64,000 bases of DNA, taken from positions 1-64,000 of the forward strand of contig QANT01008341.1 of assembly GCA_003254885.1 (NCBI GenBank). Reading direction: 5' to 3'. Numbering within the stretch: position 1 is the first letter of the stretch; the number at the start of each line of letters is the position of its first letter. The position numbers and the translations under genes were made by a program. The notes beneath the pieces were generated by a model. It saw only the letters and a program-made list of their open reading frames with translations. It was not told the origin of the DNA and made no database searches. Source of the stretch: Purshia tridentata (taxonomy: Eukaryota > Streptophyta > Magnoliopsida > Rosales > Rosaceae). This document shows, piece after piece, positions 60,884 through 64,000 of this stretch.

Positions 60884-61462
60884 GTAAGTTATGCTCCTCT
60901 GCTTTTCCTTTTTTAATGTTTATGTTTTCTTATTGAATGCTTTGAGTTTGAATTCTACTTGGGTTTTTTTTTGGGTCTTCTGGATGTTTGTTAAATTCTG
61001 TGTTTGCTTATTGAGAAAAAGTGAAAAGAATGGGAGTTTAAAGTTTAGTTTTTTTTGGAAGTGTTCGTTATTTGTTGGGACTTAAAACTGGAAGAACTGT
61101 ATTGGAGTGAAGTTGGTGATAAACTAGAAGGGTGAATCTAAATGTTGTTCTTTTCCCAGTTTCCTGGCAACCAAACAAGAGGGTGTGTTTGTTATGTGGT
61201 TGTGGTTGTTGGGTTTGTAACAGATTTCTGTTTCGTTTTTGCTTGATATTGGGTAACATATATGTGTGGATAAGTGGTATGTTGGATATTTATGTTGTAA
61301 TTGAATGCCAAGTACACCTTTTTGAAACCCTTATTATGAATTTTATTTTTATGTCTTTTTATGATTGAGTTTTAGTGTTTTATTCTTTGTTCATGCTTTT
61401 TTTTCCTCAAGAAAATCTCTGACAGTAGGTCTTTGAATTAATGCTCTGTTATATTTTTACAG
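60884..61462 (+). other. 5' UTR intron of the TZF gene
   Basis: Donor AAA|GTAAGT at 60884 and acceptor TTTTTACAG ending at 61462 bound a T-rich 579-bp intron. The spliced leader would continue AAAGCGATTTTC up to the ATG at 61500. T-rich leader introns of this kind often enhance expression in plants. Confidence 0.65.
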
Positions 61463-61499
61463 AAAGCGATTTTCTTGCAATATTGGAAGAGAGATTTCC

Positions 61500-63608
61500 A
61501 TGTGCAGTGGTTCCAAGAGGCAACCTTCTTCCTCTGACTTGATTATGGAGCGTGAGAGACAAGAAGGGCTGCGATATTGCTTTTCGATTTTGCTTGAGTT
61601 ATCAGCCTCTGATGATCTTTCTGGGTTCAAAAGTGCCGTGGAAGAAGAGGGTTATGATGTCGATGAGGCAAGTTACTGGTATGGGAGGCGAATTGGCTCA
61701 AAGAAGATGGGGTTTGAAGAGAGGACACCCCTCATGATCGCTGCTATGTTCGGTAGCAAGAATGTGTTCAATTATATCCTCCAAACGTGTCATGTTGATG
61801 TTAATAGAGCCTGCGGTTCAGATAGAGCCACTGCCCTTCATTGTGCTGCTGCCGGTGGCTCAGCTGCTTCACCTGAGATTGTTAAGCTCTTGCTTGCGGC
61901 TTCTGCTGATGCCAGTTCTCTTGATGCTAATGGAAACCAAGCAGGTGACTTGATCGCGCCAGCTTATAGTTCTGCTTTCAATTCAAGGAAGAAAGCTTTG
62001 GAGGTCATGCTCAAGGGTATTTCTGGTCTAGAAGAAAACTTTGATTACTCTGAGCTGACATTTAGTGATGCAGAAGGGCAAGAACAGCAAGAGATTACAA
62101 CTCCTCGTGTCTCAAGGGATGGAACGGAGAAGAAAGAGTATCCTGTTGATCTTTCTCTTCCAGACATTAAGAATGGGATTTATAGCACAGATGAGTTTAG
62201 AATGTATACTTTCAAGGTCAAGCCTTGTTCAAGGGCTTACTCACATGATTGGACGGAGTGTCCATTTGTCCACCCAGGGGAAAATGCAAGGCGGCGTGAC
62301 CCAAGGAAATATCATTATAGCTGTGTTCCTTGCCCAGAGTTCAGAAAGGGGTCCTGCAGGCAGGGAGATGCTTGTGAATATGCACATGGGATTTTTGAGT
62401 GTTGGCTTCACCCTGCCCAGTACCGCACCCGTCTTTGCAAGGATGAGACTGGATGCACAAGAAGGGTCTGTTTCTTTGCTCACAAACCAGAAGAGCTCCG
62501 ACCCTTGTATGCTTCAACAGGTTCTGCTGTGCCTTCTCCAAGATCTTTCTCTGCCAGTGCTTCATTGGACATGGGGTCAATTAGCCCACTTTCCCTAAAT
62601 TCTCCATCTGTATTCATTCCTCCTGCTTCAACTCCACCCATGACTCCCTCTGGAGCCTCTTCCCCTATGAGTGGAAGTATGTGGGCAAACCAGCCAAACA
62701 TTGTGCCCCCCACCTTGCAGCTCCCAGGTAGCAGGTTGAAATCTACTCTAATTGCTAGAGATATGGATTTAGACATTGAGTTATTTGGCCTAGAAAGTCA
62801 TCGCCGCAGGCAGCAGCAGTTGATGGATGAGATATCTGGTCCCCCATCCAGCTGGAACAATGGCTTATCTCCTGCTTCAGCTTTTTCTGCTTCTGGGAAT
62901 CGAACAGGGGACTTGAATAGGATCGGAGGAGTGAAGCCTACTAACCTTGAAGATATTTTTGGATCAATTGATCCAGCAATTTTGCCTCAATTACAAGGTT
63001 TTTCAAGGGATACAACAGCATCCCAGTTGCAATCTCCAACCGGTATCCAGATGCGCCAAAATATGAACCAGCAGCTCCGATCAAGTTACCCAGCCAGCCT
63101 GTCATCCTCTCCTGTAAGGGCTTCTCCGTTACATGGGTTTGATGCATCTGGAGCAGCAGCAGTTTTGAGTTCAAGGTCAGCTGCGTTTGCAAAGCGGAGC
63201 CAGAGCTTCATTGAGCGTAGTGCTGCAAACCGTAATTCTGGGATTGATTCTGGGCCTCTAATGCCCTCTACCCTTTCAAATTGGGGCTCTCCTGATGGAA
63301 AGTTAGACTGGGGTATCCAGGGGGAAGAGCTGAACAAGCTGAGGAAATCTGCTTCTTTTGGATTCCGTAGCAGTGGGAGCAGTTTTTCAAATACTTCAGC
63401 CACAAGGCCAGCAAGTGTTGATGAGCCTGATGTATCTTGGGTTCAATCTATTGTCAAAGATCCACCACCACCTTTGAATGCTGGGCCATTTGGTTTTGAG
63501 GACCAGCAGCAGCAGCAGCAGCAGTGTCACCTTAACAATGGAGGTTCAGAGATGCTCCCTGCTTGGGTGGAGCAGTTGTACTTGGAGCAGGAGCAGATGG
63601 TGGCTTAA
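61500..63608 (+). CDS. Arginine-rich tandem CCCH zinc-finger protein with ankyrin repeats (RR-TZF)
   Basis: Single coding exon, 702 aa. Two ankyrin repeats lie at about 75-155 ([25 protein letters not shown]). The plant-specific Arg-rich region ([16 protein letters not shown]) comes next. Then the tandem fingers: C278, C286, C292, H296 (C-x7-C-x5-C-x3-H), a 16-residue spacer, and C313, C319, C324, H328 (C-x5-C-x4-C-x3-H), exactly the RR-TZF spacing. The long Ser/Pro-rich C-terminal half includes [16 protein letters not shown] and [12 protein letters not shown], and a polyglutamine run near 669-675. Relatives (SZF1/2, TZF7-9) shuttle between nucleus and P-bodies/stress granules, act on RNA or DNA, and control salt, oxidative and immune responses. 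From position beside PLC and SMXL genes it is likely the SZF/TZF9 lineage, but the exact orthologue is unsettled. Confidence 0.93.
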   Translation: MCSGSKRQPSSSDLIMERERQEGLRYCFSILLELSASDDLSGFKSAVEEEGYDVDEASYWYGRRIGSKKMGFEERTPLMIAAMFGSKNVFNYILQTCHVDVNRACGSDRATALHCAAAGGSAASPEIVKLLLAASADASSLDANGNQAGDLIAPAYSSAFNSRKKALEVMLKGISGLEENFDYSELTFSDAEGQEQQEITTPRVSRDGTEKKEYPVDLSLPDIKNGIYSTDEFRMYTFKVKPCSRAYSHDWTECPFVHPGENARRRDPRKYHYSCVPCPEFRKGSCRQGDACEYAHGIFECWLHPAQYRTRLCKDETGCTRRVCFFAHKPEELRPLYASTGSAVPSPRSFSASASLDMGSISPLSLNSPSVFIPPASTPPMTPSGASSPMSGSMWANQPNIVPPTLQLPGSRLKSTLIARDMDLDIELFGLESHRRRQQQLMDEISGPPSSWNNGLSPASAFSASGNRTGDLNRIGGVKPTNLEDIFGSIDPAILPQLQGFSRDTTASQLQSPTGIQMRQNMNQQLRSSYPASLSSSPVRASPLHGFDASGAAAVLSSRSAAFAKRSQSFIERSAANRNSGIDSGPLMPSTLSNWGSPDGKLDWGIQGEELNKLRKSASFGFRSSGSSFSNTSATRPASVDEPDVSWVQSIVKDPPPPLNAGPFGFEDQQQQQQQCHLNNGGSEMLPAWVEQLYLEQEQMVA

Positions 63609-64000
63609 TCTGAATTCAATCCCCACGGTTGCTCTTTTGTTAACCTTAACTATATTTATTCTTGCCATTTTTTAAATTTTTATTGTATTCCATCATATTT
63701 AGGTTGAAAGAACTGGAGAAGGGGGAAAATACCCTGAGGGAGAAAAACGATAAGTCGTGCAGGATGCAAGTTCTGCTCACACTGTTTGCTTTTGATTTTT
63801 GTGTCTTCATTAGAGTTTTCTTTGAATCTCAAGCAGAAAGATGCTGGACTTGAGATAGCCTTTCACCTATTATATCGTTAATTATTAAATTAATTTAGAT
63901 ATTATTGGTCGGTTGTATACATTATATGTGTAATCAGCTGTTACACTGATGCATTAATCATAAATATGTAATGTTCATATTAGTTTGGCCAACTTTATGT
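63609..64000. other. TZF 3' UTR and flank
   Basis: AT-rich with no further gene. The window ends before any neighbour is reached. Confidence 0.5.

Noticed and set aside
1-64000. Bacterial-type systems (CRISPR arrays, operons, toxin-antitoxin, phage genes)
   Set aside because: No regularly spaced palindromic repeats or prokaryotic gene clusters. The window is clearly plant nuclear DNA.
1-64000. tRNA and rRNA genes
   Set aside because: No sequence with a complete cloverleaf and both A and B boxes was noticed by eye on either strand, and no rRNA similarity. A tRNAscan-SE run would be decisive.

Overview
This is a nuclear genome window from a flowering plant, almost certainly a eudicot and most likely a rosid (Rosaceae would fit, but the sequence alone does not prove it). 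The genes are split by short AT-rich GT-AG introns, the spaces between them are AT-rich with plant DNA transposons, and every recognisable protein is a plant family. I rebuilt intron-exon structures by hand from reading frame, splice sites and family knowledge. Four isolated N characters show this is a draft assembly.

Layout, left to right: possible 3' exons of an unidentified gene (1-540); a Harbinger-like MITE (566-941); a non-autonomous CACTA element (1862-3400); a NudC/CS-domain co-chaperone (4451-5672, +); a pfkB inositol 3-kinase-like gene (7802-10143, +); a DUF1771/SMR-domain protein (11599-16021, +); an ER cyclophilin (18227-20114, -) divergent from an APD-type membrane RING E3 ligase (21059-24010, +); a GT90/CAP10 glycosyltransferase (24950-28024, +); an intronless, GC-rich PDX1 vitamin B6 synthase (29502-30437, +); two tandem phosphoinositide-specific phospholipase C genes (33368-36511 and 37493-40084, +); an intronless CRINKLY4-related receptor kinase (40583-42976, -); a mitochondrial bS18 ribosomal protein (44760-46856, -); a gene-poor AT-rich stretch (about 47.7-53.2 kb); a SMXL6/7/8-type strigolactone-signalling repressor (53239-57273, +); and a tandem CCCH zinc-finger (RR-TZF) regulator with a 5' UTR intron (61500-63608, +).

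The genes do not form one pathway. Several are signalling genes (two PLCs, a receptor kinase, a SMXL repressor, a stress-type TZF). Inositol kinase and PLC both belong to inositol phosphate metabolism. The gene order itself carries the most information. From my memory of Arabidopsis, subsets of this list sit together at At5g586xx-587xx, At3g559xx, At2g401xx and At1g072xx. The window therefore looks like a little-fractionated ancestral block whose duplicated copies lost different genes in Arabidopsis. I found no evidence of a previously undescribed molecular system. The best leads are the block itself, a possible non-canonical splice site in the APD gene, two orphan exon-like fragments in the SMXL-TZF gap, a foldback element, and a probable assembly duplication.
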